From: Brachypterus glaber
Lineage: Eukaryota > Arthropoda > Insecta > Coleoptera > Kateretidae
NCBI GenBank assembly: GCA_958510825.1
Contig: OY294046.1
Location: forward strand, 52,539,664 to 52,603,663
DNA: 64,000 nucleotides
Direction: 5' to 3'
Below are positions 1-11,092 of this stretch, piece by piece (the stretch's first letter is position 1; each line of letters starts with the position of its first letter). A program made the translations under genes and the position numbers. Under the pieces are notes generated by a model. That model was given only the letters and a program-made list of their open reading frames with translations, did no database searches and was not told the DNA's origin.

Positions 1-341
1 AGGATCAGAATGATCTCTGTTTAAAAATAAAAGCCTTTTATACCACCAAAAAACATAAAAATGTGGCAAGACGCTATTGGTTAAAACACCTTTAGAGACG
101 CGTCGTTTCAAAATCTGATAGGCAGTACTTAGGTTCCTAACTAAAAGCATTTTAGACTTTTATGAACAATAAATTATTGATACCAAAAATACGATGAAGC
201 CAACATAAAATTGATTACTTCGTCATCTAATTTATTTGACAGTTATTAGTCTACTTTAGAAAAGAATACAATAAAAAGTTTAACTTGTTGAGACCTGTAA
301 ATTTTGAATAATTCTTATATTTCTTAGTTTTCTATAACATT
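1..341. other. AT-rich sequence, nothing recognised
   Basis: No convincing open frame, repeat array or inverted repeat was seen. This is plain AT-rich DNA running up to the first MITE. Confidence 0.5.
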
Positions 342-492
342 CAGGCCTATTCACACGTACCATTGAAATCTATTCAATATTGACAAAAATTACAATCCCA
401 TGCAGTTTTAATACAGTTGACGTAAATGACCTTGCAATTTTCGTCAATATTGCCACAAATCTCAATCTCAATGGTACATGTGAATAGGCCTG
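342..492. mobile_element. 151-bp palindromic MITE
   Basis: The ends are CAGGCCTATTCACACGTACC and its near-exact inverse, and the two halves keep pairing almost to the centre. The unit is therefore one imperfect hairpin with no coding capacity. The flanks read ...aacATT and ATTgac..., so a 3-bp ATT target duplication is possible. Superfamily is not assignable from this. A weak open frame on the minus strand here is only the palindrome read through. Confidence 0.75.
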
Positions 493-676
493 ATTGACAT
501 ATAATACAATATATTCTATATTCTTTATAATTATTAATTTTACGTTATATTTTATTTTCAGAAATATAATATCTAAAAAATGAATAACCGTTACACAGGT
601 CCACAGAATCAAGTTTAGCGGCATTTAAAAGATTTTTAGCCTGCCGTAATATTTGAGTAACCTCTTAATCAAGTTA

Positions 677-698
677 GGGAACGTTCAAGTATTACGTA
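677..698 (+). repeat. Solo end of the GGGAACGTTCAAG MITE family
   Basis: GGGAACGTTCAAGTATTACG is the terminal sequence of the complete MITE at 56180-56318. It also occurs at 22668-22690 and 63170-63190 in inverse orientation. Here only one end is visible, so this is a truncated copy or solo terminus. Confidence 0.5.
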
Positions 699-711
699 AA
701 AAATCATTCTG

Positions 712-955
712 GACGCCGGTTTTAAGTAAAATTTCGTTAAAACGATTAGATTTATCTTAATTATCCGGCTTACCCGGCATTATCCGAGAGTCAAAATGAA
801 ACGAGACCACCTCATAAATGCCCTCTTTAAGTTGCAAAAAGTTTCATCAAATTCCGTTCATCCTTTTCAAAGTTATGCCGGAACAAACATAAAAAAAAAC
901 AAAGTCACACGTCTAATTGATAACCTCCTCCTTTTTGGAAGTCGGTTAAAAATTC
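712..955 (-). repeat. Interspersed repeat fragment with the AAGGAGGAGGTTATCAATTA motif
   Basis: Read on the minus strand, the segment carries ACCGACTTCCAAAAAGGAGG followed by AGGTTATCAATTAG. From general knowledge this phrase is common in dispersed repeats of insect genomes. Class and true ends are not determinable here, and no coding capacity is seen. Confidence 0.35.
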
Positions 956-1144
956 AAAAAAATTAAATAAACTAATAAACAATTTACCAATTTCAACGAA
1001 GTGCAAAGAAAGACAAAAAGCAGCTAAAAAGTAACTACTTATTCACAGTAAACTGTAATACATACAAAATTCACATTAACTTTACAAACAGCAACAACTA
1101 CAGCATACTTTAAAATTATATACATGAAAGTATAATCTAGATTC

Positions 1145-1964
1145 GATAATAGTCCAGTCAAATAATAAATGTAAATTTCAATAAATGTACACGGGCTTAT
1201 ATTTTAAAGGGTAGTAGTGGTAACAGAACACTCCTGCTAGTTTTTACCGGGTGATTTGCCTAAGGGGTGTCCGCTGTGTTGAATTTTAGGGGTGAGTTGC
1301 TTAATATGCATCTAAGGATAAAAATTAATATATACAATTTTGTTAAGGAGCAAATTTCCAACAATTTTTGTTTGTATGATTTTTTTAATATATTAAGAAT
1401 CAAATTAATTTAAATATAGCCATGTTAGAGGTGAAATTGGGTTTTTCCATTTTTCGGCCAAATTATTCACCGGACAATAAAAGTGGTTATAAGCAAACTT
1501 GTAGCTCTTAAAATTCTCTATAAGTTTCATATATTATAAATTTTCATAGGTACTTTGGTATAGAGGGCGCAACGACACCGCCCACTGTAATCATATTTTA
1601 TCCTCCGGTGAATAATTTGGCTGAAAAATCGAAAATAGAATTTTACCCCCAACATGTCCATATTTGAATATTTATTACTCGATTGTTATTAATATTATAA
1701 AAAAATAATCCAAACAAAACTTGTTGGAAATTTTTTCTATTAAAAAATTGGTTATATACATTTTTATCGTAAGATGCATATTTAGCGAGATAACCGCACT
1801 CAACCCTAAAATTTAAGATATCGGACATGACTTACTCAAATCACCCTGTAAAAAACTAACAGGAGTGTTCTATTACTATCCACTACTACCCTTTAAAATA
1901 TCAGCCCGTGTACATTTTTTGCAATTTAACACAGGAATATTTCGTTATTTGACTGGACTATAAC
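1145..1964. mobile_element. 820-bp foldback element (family L)
   Basis: The left arm starts ATAATAGTCCAGTCAAATA and continues through ACACGGGCTTATATTTTAAA and GGGTAGTAGTGG. The right arm repeats these in inverse order and ends TATTTGACTGGACTATAAC. Arms extend roughly 130 bp before identity fades. The interior (about 1560-1830) matches 13550-13868, so this is a dispersed family. No coding frame is credible; the 61-residue minus-strand frame inside is a shadow. Confidence 0.7.
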
Positions 1965-2089
1965 ATGTAAGAGTAATAAAATAATAAAGTCACGAGATAT
2001 CGTTAAAATTTTTGATTAAAAAAACTTTGTTAACTTGTTATAAAAAATGTGAACATATGCCAAATAGGGCCTTGTTGTTAACTCCAATA

Positions 2090-2313
2090 TATACTCATTT
2101 CGTATATACTATCCCCCACGAAATGAGCCAGTCGGCATTTTCAGCAGATAAGTTGGCAAATTTGAGACTGGTCGGCAAATTTTTTAATTCATCAGTTTTT
2201 ATAAATTGTTTTTCGCTAGACGGACAGTCAGCAAATTTTGTTATCGGCAGTGGGCAAATTTTACCTCCACACCCCTCCTCGACAAAAATCTCGGAACGCC
2301 CCTGCGGATTCAA
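2090..2313. repeat. Degenerate TTTGCCAA/TTGGCAAA repeat segment
   Basis: Opens with a short hairpin (CTCATTTCG at 2094-2102 against CGAAATGAG at 2119-2127). It then holds several copies of TTGGCAAATTT or GGGCAAATTTT in direct orientation. The same word in inverse orientation is clustered at 9410-9540. Overlapping 72- and 102-residue frames on opposite strands have no recognisable features and are treated as chance. Confidence 0.4.
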
Positions 2314-2660
2314 TGGGTAAAAACTTTATTATTTTGTCGGATATCTCAAATGAGAGAATGTTTAGTTTGGCCCCTTCTGTCTCTATCCTTGCCACTAATT
2401 TCTGGTGAGGTTAATTTATCTCAGTGTTTAGATAATTTCTCCAGGGTATGTATTCTCGGACTCTAGAGAACGCGTTCCCGGGAAAAAGGTGTTGTTGGTT
2501 GCATATTAGTTCTCTCGAAATTGTGGGGGCTGTTGTCCTTTTGGGAGATCTGCAAGATGCGGAAGACCAAATGGAGAACAAAGAACGGGAATGTTGGCTA
2601 GGACCTACCCTTTCCAACTTTCCAACAAAATATTTATAGTGAATTCAGGACTAAACAGCC
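2314..2660. other. Less AT-rich stretch, not recognised
   Basis: Base composition is visibly closer to balanced than the surroundings. Short frames of 63-86 residues overlap on both strands without a recognisable motif. It could be a fragment of an old element or gene. I cannot assign it. Confidence 0.3.
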
Positions 2661-3642
2661 TACTATTAACAAGAGGGTAAAATTTAAAACTATTTTTTTT
2701 TGTTGATTGCTAGTGGGCGCAGATCTTTTTCTGTTTTTATTTTCATTTTCAGTCATTTCTTACACATTAATTTTTGGATATTAATTATAAAAATTATTCA
2801 AACCACAGTAACTTCTTCTTCTTCTTCTTCCTTTATTTTGGCCTTTTCTCAGTGAGATAATTAGCCAGATCCCTCTTAGTTACTCAATTCACCAAGAGTG
2901 GTTCTTGTCTGGCTTTTTACCATGCCCACTCCTGTTTTAATTATATAAAATTTCCAATCTTCTGTAAGACCTTTTCTTTTTCTTTTCCTTCTTTCCTTTT
3001 CGTGCTTACTGTTGGTTGTGTTAGCTGTTGCCAAGGCAGTTTTTTCTAATTTGTAATTATATATGCGCATGCGCTAGTATATAAAAAATTTTGTACGTAT
3101 AAAAACTTCTTCACGTGTTAGTTGCTTCCAAATCAAAATTTATCAGCATTATAAATGATTAAAAAACATAAAATTCCCTTCTTACTCCAATATAATCACA
3201 TGTTCGTCATTTTACTGTACATCTTCCATACAATCACTATAAAATATATAAAATCGATTCTGGGGCATATCTAAGATAGCAAATAAATAACTAATACTAA
3301 AAGACTTGATGCTAGAAGATTAAACGCGCTTAACGTATTACTAATTCCTGCCGAAAGTACATATTACTCGTTTCACGGATGAAAAGCAACTGCACAGTAA
3401 CTTGTTTACAAATAATGAAAATAATGACAGCCTGCGCACGCAAACTCGTGTCGCATAATCTGATGGTTATAATCCGCTAAAATACTTGGCAACGCTGCAG
3501 CCGGCTGCAAGGATCCCATCATGCTTACTACTGTTCAAGAATAGCATTTTTTTTAGTTTTGGGGAACTTTTATATGACGTGATCAGTTCCCTTCCTACGA
3601 AAATTGTTCCCGTTCTCTCGAGGCTGAGAATAGATACCCAGG
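2661..3642. other. AT-rich sequence with a short (CTT)n tract
   Basis: A (CTT)n run sits near 2815-2832. No gene or long repeat was recognised. The last part, about 3540-3642, abuts the ubiquitin protease fragment and might hold more decayed sequence of that gene, but no reading frame convinces me. Confidence 0.4.
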
Positions 3643-3930
3643 GAAGAAACATTAAAGGGAGATGAAAAACCTACCTGTATTAATTGTAAACACCGACTAT
3701 TAAGTTTCTCATGATTCAGAAACTTCCGAAAATATTAGTAATTCACTTTAAAAAATTTCATCTAGAGAACATTTCTGTGCAAACTTTCGGTCACGGTGGA
3801 TTTTCTATTAAATGTTTAGATATGAACAAATATTCTGTTAAAAATTCCAATCCATGTAATTATAACCTGTATGCCATTGGTAAGCATAGTGGTTCTACTT
3901 ATAAAGCTCTTTTGGATTACTTACCAAAGT
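3643..3930 (+). pseudogene. Fragment of a ubiquitin-specific protease (USP, peptidase C19), frameshifted
   Basis: Deubiquitinases of the USP family cleave ubiquitin from substrates with a Cys-His-Asp triad. From 3643 the frame reads EETLKGDEKPTCINCKHR, matching the family's GDEKPTC..C zinc-ribbon half. The frame then shifts at about 3695. From 3711 it reads IQKLPKILVIHFKKF, the hallmark stretch after the zinc ribbon, and later YNLYAIGKHSGSTY, the start of the C-terminal box. The catalytic His motif (normally GHYTA) is missing, and the Cys box is not found upstream. One frame change plus lost catalytic boxes make this a pseudogene or an orphan exon, not a working enzyme. Subfamily is uncertain; the spacing resembles USP2/USP21-like proteins. 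A MITE begins 66 bp downstream. Confidence 0.7.
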
Positions 3931-3995
3931 TGCGGTTATGGTTATGTTTGGTACTCACCATTATTAGATTGATTCAGAATGCAACCGAATATCTT

Positions 3996-4232
3996 GGTTA
4001 TACTGAATATTGGTCTGTTTTTTTCAAGCAAGTAAATTAAAAATCGCACAGTGAATATTTTCAAAACAGATTCGAATATTGGATGTGCGAATATACTGCG
4101 TAGTTAATTTTAAAAAACATAACTATATTTTATACACAAACATATACTATTCAAACCTGATGTAAAAATATTTACTGTGCGATTTTTAATTTACTATCTT
4201 GCTTGAAAAAACAGACCATAGTAAATATAACC
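3996..4232. mobile_element. 237-bp MITE with ~87-bp inverted repeats
   Basis: Both ends read GGTTATA inward. The arms share GGTCTGTTTTTTTCAAGCAA and TTAAAAATCGCACAGT and remain alignable for roughly 87 bp. The central ~60 bp is unpaired. There is no coding capacity, and no clear target duplication was seen. Confidence 0.8.
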
Positions 4233-4775
4233 TATTTGTTTATTGTTTTTTCAGAATTTTTCGTTATGTCACAGACTAACTCGTTTATTTAAAAATTCAA
4301 TAAAAATACTTAAAACAAGTCCAAACTATAGATTTTCTGTTACAAACAAAAATAAAACAAAGAGAAAAGATTTAAAAAAAGAGATGTAATAAAAAAAGCT
4401 ATAACTGCTCTCAGATTTTGCTACCAATTGGTTCGACCGCACGTAACCATAACATTCTGAAATTAAACGGTAAATAACAAACGTTTGACCAAAACTTTGG
4501 TAACTAAAACGAAAAGCCTCATAGTAGTCATTATACATCATGTTGTAAGCATCCTTACAATCACACCTAGTACGAATTGAATGATTCCAAGGTTTCTTCT
4601 ATTTCTTCCGCCATAATATCAGCAGAGGCAATCTTCTCTTTTATGAGAAAGAGGAATAGAAGATTTGTTTTTTCTTTAAAATGTTCTATATTTATTGTTT
4701 TTAATTCAAATGAATTTTAAATTGTTGTAAAAAGTAAAAATCATTTAAATCTGTAGAGTATTCTTCTATATACAT
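4233..4775. other. AT-rich sequence, nothing recognised
   Basis: A 71-residue minus-strand frame at 4326-4541 has no motif, and its composition looks like background. A small imperfect hairpin lies near 4630-4665. Nothing else is supported. Confidence 0.4.
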
Positions 4776-5410
4776 GGTGTTTGCAGTCTTTTGGCGAAAA
4801 ATAAAGGGGTTGATTCTACACAAAAATGTGAAACCAACAAGGAAAATATGTCCGGAAATAAACCCTTCAAAGATGGACATATTGAATGGGGAACAAAAAA
4901 AACACCAATAAAATTTTAATACTGTAGAATAATTCTTTACTTAAAAGTAAGCAAAAAAGTATTCTTCACTGAAACGCCTAAATTTAATATCAAATAGCTT
5001 TTTAAAAAGTAACATTTTTACTGATACAAAATGTTACTTTACACTATGACATTTTTTTATATTTTTACTCTAGAAATCCATATTTTTTACAAAAAAATCT
5101 AAAAAATTACACATAAAGTTTAGGGCAAAAATGTGTTAACCCTCATAAATTTTATCCGTCTAGGCACGCCTCAAGATAGATAAAAAACAAAATATTATTG
5201 CCCTTTATAATACTAGTATCCATGCAAAACTATGTCGCTCTAGCTCAAAGGGTACCACCTTTAATTATTAAAAACCTTATTTTTAGTAAAAATTTAAAGG
5301 CCCGTAACTCTCTTAGGGTTCGTTTCCGGACTTAGGTTCCTATGCTAGTTTTCCAGGTTTTATGATGTGGAATCATCCCCTTTATTTTCCTCCAGAAAAC
5401 TGCAAATACC
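4776..5410. mobile_element. 635-bp foldback element (same family as 42805-43430)
   Basis: The left end GGTGTTTGCAGTCTTTTGGC and the right end CCAGAAAACTGCAAATACC are inverse copies. AAATAAAGGGG followed by GATTCYACA is also shared between arms. The interior carries phrases found at 42805-43430 in the opposite orientation, such as TAACATTTTTA, AGGCGTGCCTAGACGGA (inverse here) and CCCCATTCAATATG. It is a non-coding dispersed palindrome. Confidence 0.7.
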
Positions 5411-6231
5411 GTTTATAACAAAGCCCTATTCTGGCGGGGGTTCACTGTCTGCTAACTTGTAATAAGAAATATCCTGTTGAAAAGTCGCATGTTAAGTGGA
5501 GTATAAACCGTGTCGCTTTATTAATTTTCATATTTACAAGGGAAATTTTCTAGATATTAAAAGCTGATTTTCATATCAATGCATAGAAGATGTTTTTCTA
5601 TCATGTACACGTAAAATAATTCATGTACAACTTTTATAAAACTAAAGTTTAGTCAGTTTTTTACTTTTATAATCTCAAGACTTTACTTTTTGTAATAACC
5701 AATGGTAACAATAACGTGTTATTATTAAGAAAAATAAAATAATTATATCTGATAATTTTTAGCCCCATACTCCCTTCAAACTTTTAAATAGCAACCCCTC
5801 CCTTTTATATATTAGCATAGCCAGTATTTTCTTCTAAGGGGGGTTAACGGACACCGCGCCTATTGGCCTACTCCATTTTTTTAAATTTGCATAATATCAT
5901 ATTTAATATTTTAAATATTTTACTCAATTTTTATTTATACTTGCGTAAGTTAAAATCGTTTGTAATCTAGTGCCGCAGGCGAAAATTAAAAAAAATAATG
6001 TTTCAAACAGCCCAGAATTTAAAAGGAAAATAATTGCACGACTGCGAATCTGTGACAACAATGTTGCTACCTACTTATGTACATGTGAAAATTTTTATAA
6101 ATCGTTGTCCAAACATCTTTTATAAGCAAATTATTTTATAACAAATTTAATTACAATTTGCTTATTTTATTTTTTTGAAACTTTGGGGGTAATTACCCCC
6201 ATTATCCCCTTCGTGGTAACGCGCTTTTATA
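5411..6231. other. AT-rich sequence, nothing recognised
   Basis: No frame or repeat convinces. A phrase at 5838-5852 (GGGGGGTTAACGGACACC) weakly resembles 1262-1276. The rest is background. Confidence 0.35.
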
Positions 6232-6454
6232 TTAACCTCTTCAGGGACATAGGCAAATATGTGTACAAATAAATTCCGAAAAATGAAATTCACCGCATTC
6301 ATTAACGCTGTTGCCATTTGCTTTGTTTCCAAGCGACATAAAATGGCCAAGATTCGCACATCTTTAGTTATTAACTTGTTTTTACAATAAAAAGCATTTT
6401 TAACATTCGCTACTAAATTAATTTAAACAAAAAAATCGGCCCCGAAGAGGTTAA
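6232..6454. mobile_element. piggyBac-like MITE with TTAA target sites
   Basis: The element is bounded by TTAA on both sides. Directly inside lie CCTCTTCAGGGAC on the left and its near inverse GGCCCCGAAGAGG on the right. TTAA duplication with short inverted repeats starting CC is the signature of piggyBac-type elements. The interior is non-coding. The 65-residue minus-strand frame overlapping it is not supported. Confidence 0.6.
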
Positions 6455-7275
6455 AGAGTATCCAATATGCTTTATGCTGTTATATTAAAAGGTGAGGCAG
6501 TGTTAACGCCTTCACCAAAATTGCAAATTTTTGGGACTTATTTTTTTTTGTTTCCAATATATTTCCCCCTTTTAAAAAAATGTTGACAAAAACAAACTGT
6601 TTTTATTTTTTTAAATATAATAAAAAGCGTTACGTAACGCTACATCATTCACACCATCCCCCTCGTAACGCATCGTAACGCTAAACACTATAGTGTTTAG
6701 TGGGGTATACCCCCTCCCACTAAGTGCGTTATGTATTTTAAGTACAGGGTCCGTACTTAAAGTAGAATCGGTAAAACTAAAACACTAACAATAAAAGTAA
6801 AGTTTTTTAATTTCGATATAACTACTAGCCGAACTAATGGAATACGTGCAAGTTTTTCAATTATAAAAATTTTATGTAAGTTTTATATTAAGAAAATGAT
6901 AATCATTAAAACTGTAAAAACTTTATACATACTTTTGCTGGCATTAAATAAAATTTCTTACCCCTTTAATCCCCTTTCTTCAATCTTAGTTTTACCTAAA
7001 ACGATTTCAAATAAGAACGTAGGATAAATAAACTATAGCACATGTAAATAAGATCTCACTATAAGATTATAAAATGCAATAAATTACATTACATTGCGTT
7101 GCGCTGCATTCCATTTAGTTACGTTATATGTGCGTGAGCTCGTGAGCTCAATGCCGTAACTAAGGCTCATGAGCTTAATGCTGTAGCTAAAGTTTTAGTA
7201 TGTAATTCTTATGGAAGATTGTATGTACACGCACTGTATTTTTTTAATTTTAATCTTTCAGCACAAAATATGTAG
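6455..7275. other. AT-rich sequence with short palindromes and a 28-bp tandem pair
   Basis: Holds the two perfect palindromes listed separately at 6681-6713. Near 7138-7193 there is a two-unit degenerate tandem, GCTCGTGAGCTCAATGCCGT followed by GCTCATGAGCTTAATGCTGT. No gene was seen. Confidence 0.45.
6681..6713. repeat. Two abutting perfect palindromes
   Basis: CTAAACACTATAGTGTTTAG (20 bp, no spacer) at 6681-6700 is followed after one base by GGGGTATACCCC (12 bp). Both are exact on inspection. They may be the core of a small element or only a local hairpin. Confidence 0.75.
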
Positions 7276-8044
7276 GGAAAGGGGCCCTTAATTGACGAAC
7301 ATAAGCTTTGAGGGTTTTTATAAAATATGATTTTCATTTAAATAATTTTTTTAATTTAGAATCTGATAGTTTAATTAATAGTTTATACATTTTGTTTTGT
7401 TTTAATTATTTATTTCCTTTTAAAAAAATAATAATAAAAAAAATGTAAAATTCGTCACCACCAAAAAAAAATTAAAAATTTTAAGAATAAGAAAAATATC
7501 TTAAAACTTGTTAGGATAATGGAGGGTATTTTAATTTTCAAAAAAATCACAAACCTAAATCTTTATTTTGGCTTCTTTTGAACTTATTTCAATGCAGTAG
7601 CATGGGCCCATAATTTGAAGCTAAAGCATTAAAACCATACCTCATTAACTTTACCAACCTTTACATCAACATTTTGTATGTGTATTATAGTATCGTCATC
7701 TTACCCGCATTTGATATTCGTCATCTTATCCACATACACTATTATTTAAATAATAATAATTATTGTTAAAAAATCTTAATTTGAAACTTAATTTTAATTT
7801 AAAGTATTAAACATATAATAATTTTAACAATAAATACTCACCCATAAAATGTTATTCACTAAAGTTAGTACAGTTAAAATGACATCGGATTACTCATTTA
7901 AACGAAAATGGCTTCTACGTCGACCAACTTTGTTTTGGAAGGAATAACACTAGCGCTTTTAGGTAGTTACTACAGACTGCAACTTTTGCTTCATCTGTTG
8001 ACATTCGCTTGTTATAGACGATTCGTCATCTTAGGGCCCCTTCC
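7276..8044. mobile_element. ~770-bp TIR element with internal TCGTCATCTTA motifs
   Basis: The left end GGAAAGGGGCCCTTAATTGA and the inverted right end GGAAGGGGCCCTAAGATGAC pair over ~25 bp. The word TCGTCATCTTA sits at ~7692, ~7718 and in the right terminus, which looks like subterminal repeats of a DNA transposon. The interior is AT-rich with no transposase frame, so it is non-autonomous. Confidence 0.6.
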
Positions 8045-8089
8045 GTTGCCAAATGCAAAAAAAGATTTTTAAGTCGATTTTAAAGGTAT

Positions 8090-8114
8090 GCTACATGTAC
8101 ATTGTACATGTAGC
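8090..8114. repeat. Short perfect hairpin
   Basis: GCTACATGTAC, loop ATT, GTACATGTAGC: 11-bp arms with a 3-base loop. Function unknown. Confidence 0.7.
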
Positions 8115-8507
8115 CACCCGTAGTTAAACATAGTTTTTACTAACGAAAGATTTTCCCACTTTTAACCACAAGGAAAAGTAAAATAAGGGTTACCTTAAAT
8201 TACGATAATTTGTCCTTAATTTTTGGTTACCTTGAAAAATAATTACTTAAAAAGAATTGTGTCTACCTATTGATTTTTATCCTGATTAATACTTTAGTAG
8301 GTTTTTATTTAATATTAACAAAATAATTCGATACAAATTGATTTTTACTTCTAATATTTCCTGCATTTTTTCTTCCCGAGGAAAAATCGATGTTGTATTT
8401 TTTTTTTCATATATACATAGAAAGAAATAGATAATACATAATTATATAAATTAATTTACCTATGTAAAAAATATTCTTCATTTCATTCCATCAGTCTAGA
8501 TACTTAT

Positions 8508-9092
8508 CAACTTAGAATTTAGAGGTCTACACTAATCCAAAGTAAAGCAAAGCTTGCTAACTACATCCTGACTAACTATTTCATCTTGCATTTTGCGTTG
8601 TTATGTTAACATCGTTGTGTCCTTTTAGCGTTTAAATGCGCCGAAGAAATGGATTAGAATGAGGAAATTTAAGAGAAAATTGAAAAACTGTGTCATGTGT
8701 AGGTATAAATAGGGAAGCGATGTGTAGGTATAAATGGGGAAGAGTTGTTCAGTAAGGAAAGCTAATCTTAAAATAGAATTTTAAATAAATGATTTCTGAT
8801 GACAAATAATGACAGAAAGTCAATTAATTTTTTAAAAATTATTTTGATTTGCATGGTTTCTGCAAGATAAGGAATCTCCAATTGTTGCCATGTACCAGAT
8901 ACAGGGTGTGTGCTATTATACTGAGGAGTTACCTTTACAAAGGTCTCATGTCACATATGACTCAATAGTTAAAATACTATGAGAATTATTTTTATTCTGT
9001 AGGGATTACAAGAATGATATAAAGTTAGTCAGGATGTAGTTAGCAAGCTTTGCTTTGGATTAGTGAACGTAAGACCTCTAAATGCTAAGTTG
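8508..9092. mobile_element. 585-bp MITE with ~70-bp terminal inverted repeats
   Basis: Left and inverted right ends share CAACTTAG.ATTTAGAGGT, CACTAATCCAAAG and AAGCTTGCTAACTACATCC over about 70 bp with few differences. Inside, near 8694-8742, the word GTGTAGGTATAAAT occurs twice in tandem. There is no coding frame. Target duplication is unclear. Confidence 0.75.
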
Positions 9093-9320
9093 CTCCAAAC
9101 CATTTACATTAATTTTTGTAAAAATATCACTTTGCGAACAAAACTTTTTTTCCTGTATATGTAATTCATTTACATTTCGTTAATACGTAACGTACTAAAA
9201 CTTTTATGGGTTTTAATGTGTACCTATAAGAAAATAACCTAACAAAAAAAATAACTACAACACAACGTCAAAATTACCACCTTATACGCCTTAACCCTGA
9301 CTATAGCTATTTCCCTAACA

Positions 9321-9348
9321 AGTGCGGAAAGAGTTCCTTTTCCGCACT
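9321..9348. repeat. Hairpin with 10-bp arms
   Basis: AGTGCGGAAA, 8-base loop, TTTCCGCACT. It is isolated in AT-rich DNA, with no linked gene. Confidence 0.65.
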
Positions 9349-9404
9349 CGATTGCATTTGCCTCTGGTATCAGCAGCATATGTCTATGAACAGTCTAGAA
9401 AATA

Positions 9405-9545
9405 AGGACACAAATTTTGCCAACTCGTCTACAAAATTTGCCAACTTCCAAAAAAAATGCTTCCCCGAATGAAGCTAAAAAAACAGTGACCACTCTTCTT
9501 AATTTGCCAACTCTTCTAAATTTTTCCAACACATACAAATGCTTT
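9405..9545. repeat. TTTGCCAA word cluster
   Basis: Several direct copies of (A)ATTTGCCAACT spaced 15-60 bp apart. The inverse word is clustered at 2150-2270, suggesting a common degenerate repeat. No frame was found. Confidence 0.4.
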
Positions 9546-9585
9546 CTCCCGGCAATGGATAAAACTGGTGAATAAAAAATTTGCC

Positions 9586-10000
9586 ATCGAAGGTTACCGC
9601 ACTTTTTTCACGGTAGCATTTAGCAAATTGGGCGTATAGGATAAAACGTTATTTCAACGTTATTTCGCGGTAGTTTTTTTCTTTCGGTTATTTTGCATAA
9701 TCGATTGTTCCGTTCTTATTTGAAATGGAGAAAAATCAATATCTCAAGCTGAAGGTACACTTTTACAGATATATACATTCGGTTTTACTACATTGCGTTT
9801 AAACACCTTTAATATACCTAGATTTGTAAACTCCTCAAATCACTCAAACTGATCAGATTTTTATCGCTTTACAAACATGTCATTTATAGGCAATTTATTC
9901 TATTTATTTGACGACGTATGAGGCTGATGGGGTAATTTTATTTCGATAGGTTTATCTTTGAGAAACACATACCTAAATAATTACTTGATACCAAAATATA
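9586..10000. other. AT-rich sequence with sparse CGCGG/ACGGT words
   Basis: Between 9590 and 9690, words such as TTACCGC, CACGGTAGC and TTTCGCGGTAG recall the arrays at 29755-29998 and 30826-30985. Degeneration is strong. The rest is featureless. Confidence 0.3.
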
Positions 10001-10009
10001 TTCTTTGGT

Positions 10010-10262
10010 CACATTATTTTCAAGGTCGCTGAAACTGAATCTGATTTCAAAAATTCCACCCGGTGTGACAAGGGACAATTTTTTATTATTTACAATACTT
10101 TTAAAAATATAGCGTATAATGGTTTTTGAGCTCGTTGAAGCTACATCTAAGAATAAAAATAAGGTTACACAGGTTTTCGTGGTCGCTGAAACTGAATGTG
10201 ATATGTTTTTAACCCCACCCCAAGGTGCGAAAGCAACAATTTTATATCCATAAAATATCTAC
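10010..10262 (+). repeat. Fragment of the R repeat family
   Basis: Two units of GGTCGCTGAAACTGAAT..GAT followed by a CCACCC..GGTG block match the ~95-bp units at 50620-51110. It is a diverged, truncated copy. Confidence 0.55.
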
Positions 10263-10593
10263 ATTTGTTTTAAAGAATATATCTAGTGTGGACGGTAGAC
10301 GAGTATGAGGGTCCCGCGAGTACGGGATGGGATGAATATTCCATACGTGTTATAGACTATACCTTTTCTTCAGCTGCAAGTGTGAAACACTGAATGACTT
10401 TAAACTGCTACACTAGACATTGTAAATGCAACAAAACATATTTTTAAATAAAGCACTTAATATTATTTGATAATTATCAATTATAATATCAATTATAAAA
10501 TATAATTATTTTATTTGTATTTTACCACCTATTTACAAATTATAATGAAAAAATTGAAAGTTATGTCAGATTGTTGTGACGGATATCATGGCA

Positions 10594-10820
10594 AGGGGTA
10601 AACCAAAAAGAGGAATTCAGGTGTAGAAATTAGAGGTAATCTGGAGGAGAAATTTGAAGGTTACGAGGTAATCCGAAGAAAATCTTTAAATATTTCCTCC
10701 TTTTCGAATCTTAGAAACTAGAGGTAATCTTTGGAGGTAATTTGGAGGAAATCTATGAAGATTTTCTCCTAAAAAGAATTCACGTGTACAAAATTTTGTC
10801 TGCGGTTTACCCCTCGTATC
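10594..10820. mobile_element. ~227-bp MITE (family U)
   Basis: AGGGGTAAACC at the left and GGTTTACCCCT at the right are inverse. Just inside, AGAGGAATTCAGGTGTAGAA pairs with TGTACACGTGAATTCTTTTT. The interior repeats AGGTAATCTGGAGGAGAAAT-like blocks in both orientations. A one-ended relative lies at 63435-63512. Confidence 0.65.
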
Positions 10821-11036
10821 ATGTTTTAAAAAATCATCAATAAATTGCCCCATCAATTAAATTTTTTTGAACTCAATTCATTAAAAACTGGTGAAATATT
10901 AGGAAAAACTAATAAACTTTTTGTAATTTTAAGGCATATCTTTAAATTGCATTAAATAATTCAATATTTCATGGTAAAATATATAGTTTTTTGCTAATTT
11001 TACTACAGTTTTCTTTAGTTTTTTCAGACAAGGGAT

Positions 11037-11092
11037 CATATTAACTGTTAATTATTAACATGTGCACATGTTAATAATTAACAGTTAATATG
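11037..11092. repeat. 56-bp perfect palindrome
   Basis: Two 28-bp arms without spacer are centred between 11064 and 11065 on ATGTGCACAT. The arms begin CATATTAACTGTTAATTATT. No mismatch was seen on reading. It may be a tiny palindromic element or a recently formed inverted duplication. Confidence 0.85.
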
